Of a stretch of 48,262 bases of DNA, positions 30,277 through 38,581 are shown in pieces. Source of the stretch: Pseudomonadota bacterium (GTDB lineage: Bacteria > Pseudomonadota > Alphaproteobacteria > Caulobacterales > Caulobacteraceae); contig JAEYWU010000134.1 of NCBI GenBank assembly GCA_023428785.1, positions 1 to 48,262 of the forward strand, written 5' to 3'. The stretch's first letter is position 1. Each line of letters starts with the position of its first letter. The position numbers were made by a program, and so were the translations under genes. The notes beneath the pieces were generated by a model. That model was not told the origin of the DNA and did not search any database. It saw only the letters and a program-made list of their open reading frames with translations.

Positions 30277-31682
30277 TGGCCGCTGAATTCGACCTGATCG
30301 TGATCGGCTCGGGCCCCGGCGGATATGTCGCCGCGATCCGCGCCAGCCAGCTGGGCCAGAAGGTCGCCATCGTCGAGCGCGAGAACCTGGGCGGCATCTG
30401 CCTGAACTGGGGCTGTATTCCGACCAAGGCGCTGCTGAAGTCGGGCGAGAAGTTCGAGAGCCTGAGCCATCTGAAGGACTACGGCCTGTCGGCTGAGAAG
30501 GTCGGCTTCGACTTTGACGCCATCATCCAGCGCTCGCGCGGCGTGGCGGCGACGATGAACAAGGGCGTCGCCTTCCTGATGAAGAAGCACAAGATCGAGG
30601 TGATCGAGGGCTCGGCCAAGCTGGAGAAGGGTGCGGCAGCGCCCAAGGTCGTGGTTGCGCTGAAGGCCGGTGGATCGCGCACGGTCGAGGCCAAGGCGGT
30701 CATGCTGGCGGTCGGCGCCCGGGCGCGGGCCCTGCCGCAGATCGGCCTGGAAGCCGACGGTGACAAGATCTGGGCCTACCGCGAGGCGCTGGCGCCCAAG
30801 AAGCTGCCGAATTCGTTCGTGGTGATCGGCTCGGGCGCGATCGGGCTGGAGTTCGCCAGCTTCTACCGGGCCCTCGGCGCTGAGGTGACGGTCGTCGAAG
30901 CCGTGGACCGGATCATGCCGGTCGAGGACGAGGAGGTCTCCAAAGCCGCCCAGAAGTCCTTCGAGAAGCGCGGCATCAAGTTCCGCGTCGGCGCCAAGGT
31001 GACCAAGGTCTCCAAGACCGGTTCGGGCGTGAAGGTGGACGTAGAACTGGGCGGCAAGGCCGAGGCGCTGGAGGCCGAGGTCTGCATCTCGGCGGTCGGC
31101 ATCACGGCCAATACGGACGGTATCGGGCTGGAGGCGCTGGGCGTCGAGCTGGACCGCGGCCACATCAAGATCGACGGCCACTGCCAGACCAATGTGAAGG
31201 GGCTCTACGCCATCGGCGACTGCGCCGGGGCGCCGTGGCTGGCGCACAAGGCGAGCCACGAGGGTATCCACGCGGCCGAGCATATCGCGGGCTACAAGAC
31301 GCCGAACGTGCATTCGCCGATCGCCGGCTGCACCTACACCCAGCCGCAGGTTGCGTCGGTCGGCGTAACTGAACAGGCGGCCAAGGCCGAGAAGCGCGAG
31401 GTGAAGATCGGCCGCTTCCCGTTCCGTGTGAACGGCAAGGCCGTGGCGGCCGGCGAGACGGACGGCTTCGTGAAGGTGATCTTCGACGCCAAGACCGGCG
31501 CCCTGATCGGCGCCCACATGATCGGCCACGAAGTCACGGAAATGATCCAGGGTTTCGTCACCGCCATCACGCTGGAGGCGACGGAGGAAGACGTGCACGG
31601 GATCGTCTATCCGCACCCGACCATGTCGGAGGCCATGCATGAGGCCTCGCTCGATGCATGGCAGAGAGTGCTGCACCTTTAG
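30276..31682 (+). CDS. lpdA: dihydrolipoamide dehydrogenase (E3)
   Basis: FAD-dependent enzyme that reoxidises lipoyl groups with NAD+. The 468-residue chain has the FAD-binding GSGPGGYVAAIRASQLGQK, the redox disulfide Cys42-Cys47 in GGICLNWGCIPTKALL, the NAD-binding IGSGAIGLEFASFYRALG, the second FAD motif YAIGDCAGAPWLAHKA, and the His447-Glu452 pair in YPHPTMSEAMHEA. There is no N-terminal lipoyl domain. As the last PDH gene it may also serve 2-oxoglutarate dehydrogenase, although many relatives have a second copy for that. Confidence 0.97.
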   Translation: MAAEFDLIVIGSGPGGYVAAIRASQLGQKVAIVERENLGGICLNWGCIPTKALLKSGEKFESLSHLKDYGLSAEKVGFDFDAIIQRSRGVAATMNKGVAFLMKKHKIEVIEGSAKLEKGAAAPKVVVALKAGGSRTVEAKAVMLAVGARARALPQIGLEADGDKIWAYREALAPKKLPNSFVVIGSGAIGLEFASFYRALGAEVTVVEAVDRIMPVEDEEVSKAAQKSFEKRGIKFRVGAKVTKVSKTGSGVKVDVELGGKAEALEAEVCISAVGITANTDGIGLEALGVELDRGHIKIDGHCQTNVKGLYAIGDCAGAPWLAHKASHEGIHAAEHIAGYKTPNVHSPIAGCTYTQPQVASVGVTEQAAKAEKREVKIGRFPFRVNGKAVAAGETDGFVKVIFDAKTGALIGAHMIGHEVTEMIQGFVTAITLEATEEDVHGIVYPHPTMSEAMHEASLDAWQRVLHL

Positions 31683-31693
31683 GAGAGGACCCG

Positions 31694-32062
31694 ATGCTGA
31701 TCGCTGCTGAGCCTCAGGTGTTCGTCCGCGATCTGGAGCTGTCGCTGGAACACTATGCCGAGGCTCTGGGGTTTGAGGTGGCGTTCCGGTACGGCGAGCC
31801 GGTGTTCTATGCCCAGATCGTGCGCGACGGGGCGCGGCTGAATCTGAGACGTACCGACCAGGCCGCCTGGAGCGCGGCGCTTCAGGACGGCGATCCGGAT
31901 TTGCTGTCGGCGACGATCACGACCGACGGCATCGAAGCGCTCTTCGAGGAGTATGCGGCGACCGGCGCGGTCTTTCACCGCCAGTTGCACACCGAGCCGT
32001 GGGGCGCACAAACCTTCATCGTGCGCGATCCGGACGGCAACCTGATATGCTTTGCGCAGTGA
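31694..32062 (+). CDS. VOC (glyoxalase/bleomycin resistance) family protein
   Basis: A 122-residue protein of the vicinal oxygen chelate fold: PQVFVRDLELSLEHYAEALG at the start, FVYAQIV-like middle (VFYAQIVRDGARLNLR) and the usual C-terminus FIVRDPDGNLICFAQ with the metal-ligand region. Family members include glyoxalase I, dioxygenases and antibiotic-binding proteins. The first half has the typical strand-helix pattern, but metal ligands cannot be assigned with confidence. ATG 31694 follows AGGAGAGGA directly after the lpdA stop, suggesting the same transcript. Confidence 0.82.
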   Translation: MLIAAEPQVFVRDLELSLEHYAEALGFEVAFRYGEPVFYAQIVRDGARLNLRRTDQAAWSAALQDGDPDLLSATITTDGIEALFEEYAATGAVFHRQLHTEPWGAQTFIVRDPDGNLICFAQ

Positions 32063-32075
32063 CAGGGAGCCGCCC

Positions 32076-32402
32076 ATGATCACCTGTGTCGTCGACTATG
32101 TGATCGACCCGTCCAAGATGGACGCTTTCACCCGGTTCGCCCGGGCGTGGATGGAGCTGGTCGAGAAACACGGCGGTCAGCATCATGGCTATTTCCTGCC
32201 GTCGGAGGGATCGAGCGACCGCGCGCTGGCGCTGTTCACCTTTGCGAGCTTCGCAGAGTATGAGGTTTACCGCGGCCACTTCGGCGTGGATGAGGCCTTC
32301 ATCGCCGCCGACCGGATCCGCGAGGAGAGCGGTTGCGTGATCCGCTACGACCGCAGCTTCATGAAGCCGATGCTGCCGGCGACACCGGTGGATTCGGAGT
32401 AG
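32076..32402 (+). CDS. NIPSNAP family protein
   Basis: A 108-residue protein with the dimeric alpha-beta barrel pattern of NIPSNAP: VDYVIDPSKMDAFTRFARAW, then GGQHHGYFLPSEGSSDRALA and FTFASFAEYEVYRGHFG. The bacterial role is unknown. ATG 32076 has GGAG about seven bases ahead and is 13 bp after the VOC stop. It forms a run of closely spaced genes from lpdA to the serine hydrolase. Confidence 0.82.
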   Translation: MITCVVDYVIDPSKMDAFTRFARAWMELVEKHGGQHHGYFLPSEGSSDRALALFTFASFAEYEVYRGHFGVDEAFIAADRIREESGCVIRYDRSFMKPMLPATPVDSE

Positions 32403-32406
32403 GTCG

Positions 32407-33540
32407 GTGAGCCGGATCGCTTGGCTGGCCGCGATCCTGTTGTTGTCGGCTGGCCCTGTGGCCGCCCAGACCCTGCCCGATGCGGATGCTGTCGCCGTCG
32501 AGGCTCGGCGCGCCATGGCCGAGACAGGGGCGCGGGGGCTGGCGATTGCGGTGATCGACGATGGGCAGGTCGTCTCTACGCAGGCCTGGGGCGTCCGGAA
32601 CGCAGCCGGCGATCCGCTGACGACCGATACGGTGATGTACTCCGCCTCCCTGACCAAGCCGGTGTTCGGCTGGATGGTGATGCAACTGGTCGAGGAGGGC
32701 AGGGTCGATCTGGATGCGCCGCTGTCGCGCCTTTTCCCTCGGGCCCTGCCGGACTATCGCGAAGAGGCGGTTCGTGACCGCTGGGGCGACTGGACGGCGA
32801 TGGACGGGCGCTGGACCCAGCTGACGCCACGCATGCTGCTGACCCATTCCGGCGGGTTCGCGGGCGGAGCAGACAGCCGGATGCGGTTCTGGAGCGAGCC
32901 GGGGATGCGCTACGCCTATTCCGGGCCGGGGATGATCCTGCTTGACTTCGCACTGTCGGAAGGGCTGGCGTTCGATCTCGAGCGGGAGTCGGAGCGCCGC
33001 GTATTCGGGCCTCTGGGCATGACACGAACCAGTCTGGTCTGGCGCGACAGCTTCGCCGGCAACGCTGCCGACGGCTGGCGGCTGGACGGGACCACCGGGC
33101 CGCACCGGGAATGGCCGCTTGCCAACGCCTCGGCGTCCATGGATACGACGCTCGATGACTTCGCGCGGTTCGCAGCGGCCTATGTGCGTGGCGACGGATT
33201 GAGCGCTACGGCGAGGACCGAGCTCACCCGGCCGCAGAGGCCGATCACGACGGCCAGCCAGTTCCCGGTCGATCAGCCCGAACTGCCTGTCGGCGAGAGG
33301 CGGCCGGACCTCGCTGCTGGGCTGGGTCTGGTGGTGTTCGAAGGGCCGCAGGGGCCGGGGTTCGTCAAGGGCGGGCAGAACTCGATGACGGCCAACACCT
33401 GGGTCTGTCTGGAATGGTCGCGGCGCTGCGTGGTGATCCTGTCCAACGATGCGCGGGCCGAGCCGGCCTTCGAGGGGCTAGTGCGCTTCATCCTCGGCGA
33501 GACCGGCGCGCCTTACGACTGGGAATACGGGCAGGGCTGA
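32407..33540 (+). CDS. serine hydrolase of the class C beta-lactamase fold
   Basis: A 377-residue exported protein with a signal peptide (MSRIAWLAAILLLSAGPVAA, then QTLPDAD). The nucleophile motif is S81-L-T-K84 in YSASLTKPVFG. The second motif is the tyrosine in RYAYSGPGMILLD (Y-S-G), and a late glycine-rich FVKGGQNSMTAN stands where the third motif (H/K-T-G) usually is. These enzymes act as D,D-peptidases, esterases or amidases; true beta-lactamase activity is unproven. GTG 32407 has GGAG at 32396-32399, seven bases away. Confidence 0.85.
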   Translation: MSRIAWLAAILLLSAGPVAAQTLPDADAVAVEARRAMAETGARGLAIAVIDDGQVVSTQAWGVRNAAGDPLTTDTVMYSASLTKPVFGWMVMQLVEEGRVDLDAPLSRLFPRALPDYREEAVRDRWGDWTAMDGRWTQLTPRMLLTHSGGFAGGADSRMRFWSEPGMRYAYSGPGMILLDFALSEGLAFDLERESERRVFGPLGMTRTSLVWRDSFAGNAADGWRLDGTTGPHREWPLANASASMDTTLDDFARFAAAYVRGDGLSATARTELTRPQRPITTASQFPVDQPELPVGERRPDLAAGLGLVVFEGPQGPGFVKGGQNSMTANTWVCLEWSRRCVVILSNDARAEPAFEGLVRFILGETGAPYDWEYGQG

Positions 33541-33614
33541 CCCCGCCGGACCGGGACAGATCGTCTCGCTGCGGACCCATCCGCCCCGAGGATCGTTTTT
33601 CTCCCGTCGCGGCA

Positions 33615-33642
33615 TTGCGGCCGACGTCGAAGCGCCTATATC
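33615..33642 (+). promoter_or_regulatory. candidate promoter for wrbA
   Basis: TTGCGG (33615-33620), 16 bases, TATATC (33637-33642), about 40 bp before the wrbA start. Two tandem CAGTTA units (33654-33665) follow in the presumed leader. Confidence 0.4.
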
Positions 33643-33681
33643 AGGCACTCAAACAGTTACAGTTATGACGAGGGACGACAC

Positions 33682-34284
33682 ATGACCAAGGTTCTGGTGC
33701 TCTATCATTCGACCTACGGACACATTGAGGCGATGGCGGAAGCCGTGGCGGAAGGCGCGCGTTCGGTGGAGGGCGTTCAGGTCGACATCAAGCGCGTGCC
33801 GGAACTGGTGCCCGAAGAGCTGGCCCGCCAGAGCGGCTACAAGCTTGATCAGGCGGCGCCGATCGCCAAGCCCGAGGACCTGGGCGACTATGACGCCATT
33901 ATCGTCGGCGCGGGCACCCGCTACGGCACCGCCGCTAGCCAGATGCGCAACTTCCTCGACCAGACCGGCAGCCTCTGGGCCAAGGGTGCGCTGGTCGGCA
34001 AGGTCGGCTCGGCCTTCAGTTCGACCGCGACCCAGCACGGCGGGCAGGAGACGACCCTGATCGGCCTGATCCAGACCCTGCTGCACCACGGCATGGTCAT
34101 CGCGGGACTTCCTTATGCCTGGTCAGGTCAGCAGCGCATGGACGAGGTCACGGGCGGCAGCCCCTATGGCGCCACGACCATCACCGGCGGTGACGGCAGC
34201 CGCATGCCCAGCGACAACGAGCTGGAAGGCGCGCGCTGGCAGGGCGCCTATGTCGCCGGCATCGCCCACAAGCTGAAGGGCTGA
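33682..34284 (+). CDS. wrbA: NAD(P)H:quinone oxidoreductase WrbA
   Basis: A 200-residue flavodoxin-like protein that reduces quinones by two electrons. The FMN-binding start KVLVLYHSTYGHIEAMAEAV is followed by AIIVGAGTRYGTAASQMRNF and the WrbA-specific SAFSSTATQHGGQETTL, then GSPYGATTITGGDGSR at the end. The length is standard. It probably protects against redox cycling. A likely promoter precedes it, so it starts a new transcript with the dioxygenase gene downstream (5-bp gap). Confidence 0.95.
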   Translation: MTKVLVLYHSTYGHIEAMAEAVAEGARSVEGVQVDIKRVPELVPEELARQSGYKLDQAAPIAKPEDLGDYDAIIVGAGTRYGTAASQMRNFLDQTGSLWAKGALVGKVGSAFSSTATQHGGQETTLIGLIQTLLHHGMVIAGLPYAWSGQQRMDEVTGGSPYGATTITGGDGSRMPSDNELEGARWQGAYVAGIAHKLKG

Positions 34285-34289
34285 ACCCG

Positions 34290-35045
34290 ATGAGCCAGCC
34301 GGCCCTCTTCTTTGGCCATGGATCGCCCATGAACGCGCTGGGCGGGCGCTTCGCCGAGGGTTGGCGGGCGATCGGCGAACTGGTCGGAAAGCCCAAGGGT
34401 GTCGTCATGGTCTCGGCCCACTGGGAAACCCGCGGGCTGGGCGTGACGGCCCACGAGCGACCGCCGACGATCCACGACTTCGGAAACTTCGGCCCGGAGC
34501 TGCACGCCATGCAGTATCCGGCGCCGGGGTCTCCGGATCTGGCGAAGCGCGTGGCCGAGCTGACCGGCGCGGTTCAGACCGAGCAATGGGGGCTGGACCA
34601 TGGGACGTGGTCGGTTCTGGCTCACGTCTGGCCGGATGCGGATGTGCCGGTAGTGCAACTGTCGCTGGACCGGTCGCTGGATGCGCGCGGACATTACGAG
34701 CTGGCCCGCATGCTCCAGCCCCTGCGGGAAGAGGGCGTCATCATCGCCGGCTCGGGCGACTTCGTGCACAACCTCAGGACCTGGAAGCGGGAAGGCGGGG
34801 ACGCCTATCCGTGGGCCTCGGCCTTCAACGAGGCGGTCAAGGCGGCCTTTGAGACGGGCGACCATGAAGCCCTGATCAACTGGATCGGCCTCGCCGAAGA
34901 GGCGCAACTCAGCGTCCCGACCGACGAACACTACCTGCCGCTGCTCTATGTGGCGGCGCAAGCGCGGCCTGGCGAGCCGGTCAGCTTCTTCAATGACGCG
35001 ATCGAGGGCGGGTCCATCTCCATGACAGGCGTCAGGATTGGATAG
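34290..35045 (+). CDS. DODA-type extradiol dioxygenase (YgiD-like)
   Basis: A 251-residue class III extradiol dioxygenase related to 4,5-DOPA dioxygenase. Metal-binding histidines are visible in FFGHGSPMNAL, MVSAHWETRG, PTIHDFGNF and GSGDFVHNLRTW. Bacterial homologues cleave catechol-like rings in vitro; the natural substrate is unclear. It starts five bases after the wrbA stop, so a link between quinone reduction and catechol ring opening is plausible but inferred. Confidence 0.9.
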   Translation: MSQPALFFGHGSPMNALGGRFAEGWRAIGELVGKPKGVVMVSAHWETRGLGVTAHERPPTIHDFGNFGPELHAMQYPAPGSPDLAKRVAELTGAVQTEQWGLDHGTWSVLAHVWPDADVPVVQLSLDRSLDARGHYELARMLQPLREEGVIIAGSGDFVHNLRTWKREGGDAYPWASAFNEAVKAAFETGDHEALINWIGLAEEAQLSVPTDEHYLPLLYVAAQARPGEPVSFFNDAIEGGSISMTGVRIG

Positions 35046-35122
35046 GGTCCGACCCACCGATTCAGCATGACGCCGGACCGCCGCGCCCCTAGTATCCAGC
35101 TTCGGACAGACGGGAGGCTATC

Positions 35123-35698
35123 GTGCTCTGGACCCTCATCATCATCGGCGTCATCGTTGTCGTGCTGCTGTTCCTGGTGGTTGGCGCCTACAACCGGCTG
35201 GTCACGCTCGACCAGAATGCGGACCAGGCCTTCGCGGATATCGATGTCCAGCTGAAGCAGCGTCAGGACCTGATCCCCAACCTTGTCGAAACCGTAAAGG
35301 GCTACGCCACGCACGAGCGCGGCACGCTGGAAGCCGTCATCCAGGCCCGCAACGCCGCGACCCAGGCGACCAGCGTCAATGACAAGGTCCAGGCCGAGAA
35401 CATGCTGACGGGCGCTCTTGGCCGCCTGTTCGCCCTGTCTGAGGCCTATCCGGACCTGAAGGCCAACACCAACTTCCAGCAGCTCCAGGCCGAGCTGTCG
35501 GATATCGAGAACAAGCTGGCCGCAGCCCGACGGTTCTTCAACAATGCGGTTGGAGAGTTCAACTCGGTGCGCCGGCAGTTCCCGACGGTCCTGTTCGCCG
35601 GTCTGGTGGGGTTCGGGTCGGACAAGCCGTTCTTCGACGTGGGCGACGACGCCCGCGCCGCGATGAACGAGGCGCCGCCGCAGGTCAGCTTCAGCTAG
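35123..35698 (+). CDS. LemA family protein
   Basis: A 191-residue protein anchored by an N-terminal membrane span (TLIIIGVIVVVLLFLVVGAY) with the LemA signature NRLVTLDQNADQAFADIDVQ, LKQRQDLIPNLVETVKGY and AARRFFNNAVGEFNSVRRQF. The rest is predicted to be helical and extracytoplasmic or cytoplasmic. LemA genes commonly stand with M48 proteases or HtpX, as here (10-bp gap to the next gene). GTG 35123 has GGGAGG five bases ahead. Confidence 0.93.
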   Translation: MLWTLIIIGVIVVVLLFLVVGAYNRLVTLDQNADQAFADIDVQLKQRQDLIPNLVETVKGYATHERGTLEAVIQARNAATQATSVNDKVQAENMLTGALGRLFALSEAYPDLKANTNFQQLQAELSDIENKLAAARRFFNNAVGEFNSVRRQFPTVLFAGLVGFGSDKPFFDVGDDARAAMNEAPPQVSFS

Positions 35699-35708
35699 GG
35701 CGATCGCC

Positions 35709-36740
35709 GTGGCCGCTGTCGGCCTTCAGACCCACATCTGGGCCAATAACACCCGCTCCATCGTTCTGATGGCGCTGTTCCCGGTGCTGCTTGTCGGCAT
35801 CGTGTACGGGCTGCAGCTGGTGATGATGGGCTATGGCCTGCTGCCGATGCAGGCGAAGACCGTCGGTGGAGCGCTTGCCGAGTCGGGCTCGATGCTGATC
35901 GCCTCGATCCCGATCGCCATCGTCGTGGCGGGCGTCTGGTTCGTGATCGCCTATTTCTCGAGCCAGGCCATCATCGACATGGCCACCGGCGCGCGGGTGA
36001 TCGAGCGCCGGACCAATCCCGAAATCTACAATCTGCTCGAGAACCTGGCGATCTCGCGGGGGATGAAGACGCCCACCCTGCGCCTGATCGACCGGCCGGA
36101 GCTGAACGCCTTCGCCACGGGCCTGCACGAAGGGCAGTACTCGGTCACCGTCACACGAGGGCTGGTCGAGGCGTTGAACCGCGACGAGCTGGAGGCGGTT
36201 CTGGCTCACGAGCTGACGCACGTCATCAATCGCGATGTGCGCACCATGGTGATCGCCTCGGTTTTCGCGGGTATCATCAGCCTGATCGCCGAGTTGGTGT
36301 TCCGGTCGCTGAGGTTCGTGGCCCTGGGCGGGAACCGAGGCGGGCGGGGGAACTCCGGCGGGCCCGCACTGGCCCTGATCCTGATCGGCTTCGCGATCGC
36401 GGCGGTCGGCTGGATCCTGTCGATCGTCATCCGAATGGCCCTGTCGCGCCAGCGGGAATATCTGGCGGACGCGGGATCAGTCGAACTGACCAAGAACCCG
36501 GACGCGATGATCTCGGCGCTGCAGAAGGTATCGGGCCGCGCGGACCTTAACGCGCCTGACGAGATGGCCGGGATGTTCCTGGAGCATCACGAGAGCGGCT
36601 TTCTCGGCCTGTTCGCGACCCATCCGCCGATCGAGAAGCGGATCGCGGCCCTGGTCCAGTATGCGGGCGGGATCGACCATCTGGCCGAGCGTCAGAAGCA
36701 GGCGATGCCGGGTTCGACCAGCGTGCCGCCGACCGCCTAG
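35709..36740 (+). CDS. M48 family membrane metallopeptidase (HtpX-like)
   Basis: A 343-residue membrane protease with hydrophobic segments at SIVLMALFPVLLVGIVYGLQ and LIASIPIAIVVAGVWFVIAYF in the N-terminal half. The zinc motif HELTH at residues 167-171 (VLAHELTHVINRDV) is followed by further membrane segments and REYLADAGSVEL, which carries the third ligand. The C-terminus has FATHPPIEKRIAAL, an HtpX/M48B feature. It follows lemA and probably works with it in membrane protein quality control. The GTG start has a weak site. The TAG is shared with the next gene's stop in CTAG 36737-36740. Confidence 0.92.
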   Translation: MAAVGLQTHIWANNTRSIVLMALFPVLLVGIVYGLQLVMMGYGLLPMQAKTVGGALAESGSMLIASIPIAIVVAGVWFVIAYFSSQAIIDMATGARVIERRTNPEIYNLLENLAISRGMKTPTLRLIDRPELNAFATGLHEGQYSVTVTRGLVEALNRDELEAVLAHELTHVINRDVRTMVIASVFAGIISLIAELVFRSLRFVALGGNRGGRGNSGGPALALILIGFAIAAVGWILSIVIRMALSRQREYLADAGSVELTKNPDAMISALQKVSGRADLNAPDEMAGMFLEHHESGFLGLFATHPPIEKRIAALVQYAGGIDHLAERQKQAMPGSTSVPPTA

Positions 36741-37483
36741 AGCGAACCGCCGACGTTCAGGGTCACCAGATCCTTGGCCGCGTCGAAGACCACGTCCTCG
36801 TTGCGGTCCTTGGAGTGGACCACGGCGATGACGATGGGCCCGGCGCCCGGGCCGCGCGCCTCGTAGCCGGTCAGGCGCCATCCGTCCTCGGACGGCTCCG
36901 CATCCGACAGGACGTAGGTGGCGCGGAAGATGTCGCCAGACGTGATCGCGCGGACCTCGGCGGCGTCGTCATTGGCGTTGACCGAGACCTGCTCGCCCTC
37001 GTTGACGTCGCTGTGGCCTTCGTTGCCGTCGCCGCGAATGACGAAGCCGCCAATATTGACCGAGGAGCTGGTGTCGTCGGCCTCGACGCTGAAGCCGGGG
37101 AGGCGTACGCGCGTGCCGCCGTCGCCCGCCTGCACGGTCACCAGGGCGCCGTCAGAGGCGCGAGCGATGGTCGCGGGCATGAGGGCGCGGACGGATTCCT
37201 CGAAGGGCGCGATGGCCTGTTCGGGCGTCTGGCCATCGGCGAGCCGAACCAACTGCAGGGTCACCTCGGCGCCGCGCGGGCCGGTGTAGATGCAGGACAG
37301 TCCGTCGGCCGAGACCTGGGTGCGGGTCAGGTCGCCCTGATGCTCTGGGCAGTTCAGGGTGTCGATCACCCGGACCGGCTCGCCTTCGCGGGTCGTTTCC
37401 TCGCGTTTGGTGATGCGCACAGCCGGGTCGCCGCAGGCGGCGAGGCCGTAGGCCGACAGGCAGAGAACGAGAAGAGCACGCAT
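36737..37483 (-). CDS. predicted lipoprotein of unknown function
   Basis: A 248-residue protein. The lipobox YGLAAC gives Cys17, then GDPAVRITKREET. The mature part has two cysteines (TLNCPEHQ, LSCIYTG) and a run of beta-rich phrases: GAEVTLQLVRLADGQTPEQA, DGALVTVQAGDGGTRVRLPG, SVNIGGFVIRGDGNEGHSDV, IFRATYVLSD. I do not recognise the family. ATG 37483 has AAGGAG ahead. It lies 78 bp downstream of the MoxR ATPase on the same strand and converges with the M48 gene. Confidence 0.78.
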   Translation of the reverse strand: MRALLVLCLSAYGLAACGDPAVRITKREETTREGEPVRVIDTLNCPEHQGDLTRTQVSADGLSCIYTGPRGAEVTLQLVRLADGQTPEQAIAPFEESVRALMPATIARASDGALVTVQAGDGGTRVRLPGFSVEADDTSSSVNIGGFVIRGDGNEGHSDVNEGEQVSVNANDDAAEVRAITSGDIFRATYVLSDAEPSEDGWRLTGYEARGPGAGPIVIAVVHSKDRNEDVVFDAAKDLVTLNVGGSL

Positions 37484-37561
37484 GACAAACTCCTTGCCCG
37501 AACCCTGCGGCAGGGGGCCGCAACCGCCTAGTGAAATCGCGGTAAGCCGTTCTTTCGGCGC

Positions 37562-38422
37562 CTATTGGCCCGGTCTGGCGCCGTCTCGCCGCGTGAGGAA
37601 CGCAAGCCGCTCGAACAGGTGCACATCCTGTTCGGTCTTGAGCAGGGCACCGTGGAGCGGCGGGATCAGCTTGGTCGGATCGCGCTGACGCAGGGTCTCG
37701 GCGTCGATCTCTTCCACCAGCAGCAGCTTGAGCCAGTCGAGCAGCTCGGAGGTCGATGGCTTCTTCTTCAGGCCCGGCGTGTCGCGCATGGCGTAGAAGA
37801 CCTTGAGGGCCTCGCCCACCAGGCGGTTCTGGATACCGGGGTAGTGGGCCTCGACGATCTTCTCCATGGTCTCGGCGTCGGGGAAGCGGATGTAGTGGAA
37901 GAAGCAGCGGCGCAGGAAAGCGTCGGGCAGTTCCTTCTCGTTGTTCGAGGTGATGACCACGATCGGACGCACGGCCGCGCGGATCGTCTGGTCCGTCTCG
38001 TGGACATAGAACTCCATTCGGTCGAGCTCCTGCAGGAGGTCGTTGGGGAATTCGATGTCGGCCTTGTCGATCTCGTCGATCAGGAGGACGGGGCGGACCG
38101 GGGCGTCGAACGCCTCCCAGAGCTTACCCTTCTTGATGTAGTTGGCGACGTCGGCGACGCGGGGGTCGCCCAGCTGACTGTCGCGCAGGCGGGTGACGGC
38201 GTCGTATTCGTACAGGCCCTGATGGGCCTTGGTGGTCGACTTGATGTGCCAGGTGATCAGCGGCGCGTTGAAGGCGCGGGAGATCTCGTAGGCCAGGACG
38301 GTCTTGCCGGTGCCGGGCTCGCCCTTGATGAGGAGAGGGCGCTCCAGGGCCACGGCGGCGTCGACCGCGATCCGCAGGTCGTCGGTGGCGATGTAGGCGT
38401 CCGTTCCCTGAAACTTGGGCAT
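37562..38422 (-). CDS. MoxR family AAA+ ATPase
   Basis: A 286-residue AAA+ protein with Walker A GEPGTGKT in LLIKGEPGTGKTVLAYE, Walker B VLLIDEIDKADIEF and sensor region PIVVITSNNEKELPDAFLRRC. MoxR proteins are chaperone-like ATPases that usually act with a VWA-domain partner (CoxE or DUF58 neighbours) encoded next door. None is present here, since its neighbours are a lipoprotein and an NlpD-like gene. ATG 38422 has GGAG six bases ahead. The much longer in-frame extension to 39745 is antisense to the NlpD-like gene. Confidence 0.9.
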   Translation of the reverse strand: MPKFQGTDAYIATDDLRIAVDAAVALERPLLIKGEPGTGKTVLAYEISRAFNAPLITWHIKSTTKAHQGLYEYDAVTRLRDSQLGDPRVADVANYIKKGKLWEAFDAPVRPVLLIDEIDKADIEFPNDLLQELDRMEFYVHETDQTIRAAVRPIVVITSNNEKELPDAFLRRCFFHYIRFPDAETMEKIVEAHYPGIQNRLVGEALKVFYAMRDTPGLKKKPSTSELLDWLKLLLVEEIDAETLRQRDPTKLIPPLHGALLKTEQDVHLFERLAFLTRRDGARPGQ

Positions 38423-38514
38423 GCTGGCTCCGTTTTCGGCTCTTGGGTGAACGGCGTAAACCAGAGCTGGGGCAGGGGGAAGCGACAATCCGACACGGGC
38501 CGACACGGGTTTCG

Positions 38515-38520
38515 TTAACC
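38515..38520 (+). promoter_or_regulatory. TTAACC half-site of CtrA type before the NlpD-like gene
   Basis: TTAACC lies 62 bp before the ATG at 38582. Half-sites TTAACC(AT) are known CtrA targets, but a single one is weak evidence. Two direct CGACACGGG units (38491-38509) precede it. Confidence 0.3.
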
Positions 38521-38581
38521 TTGCCGCCATATTTCCGCGCATGAAGGTGGGTCTTATCGGACCCAGTCGGGAGCGGACGAG

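Noticed and set aside
36737..37483. VWA-like partner of MoxR
   Set aside because: The protein has a lipobox and no MIDAS motif.
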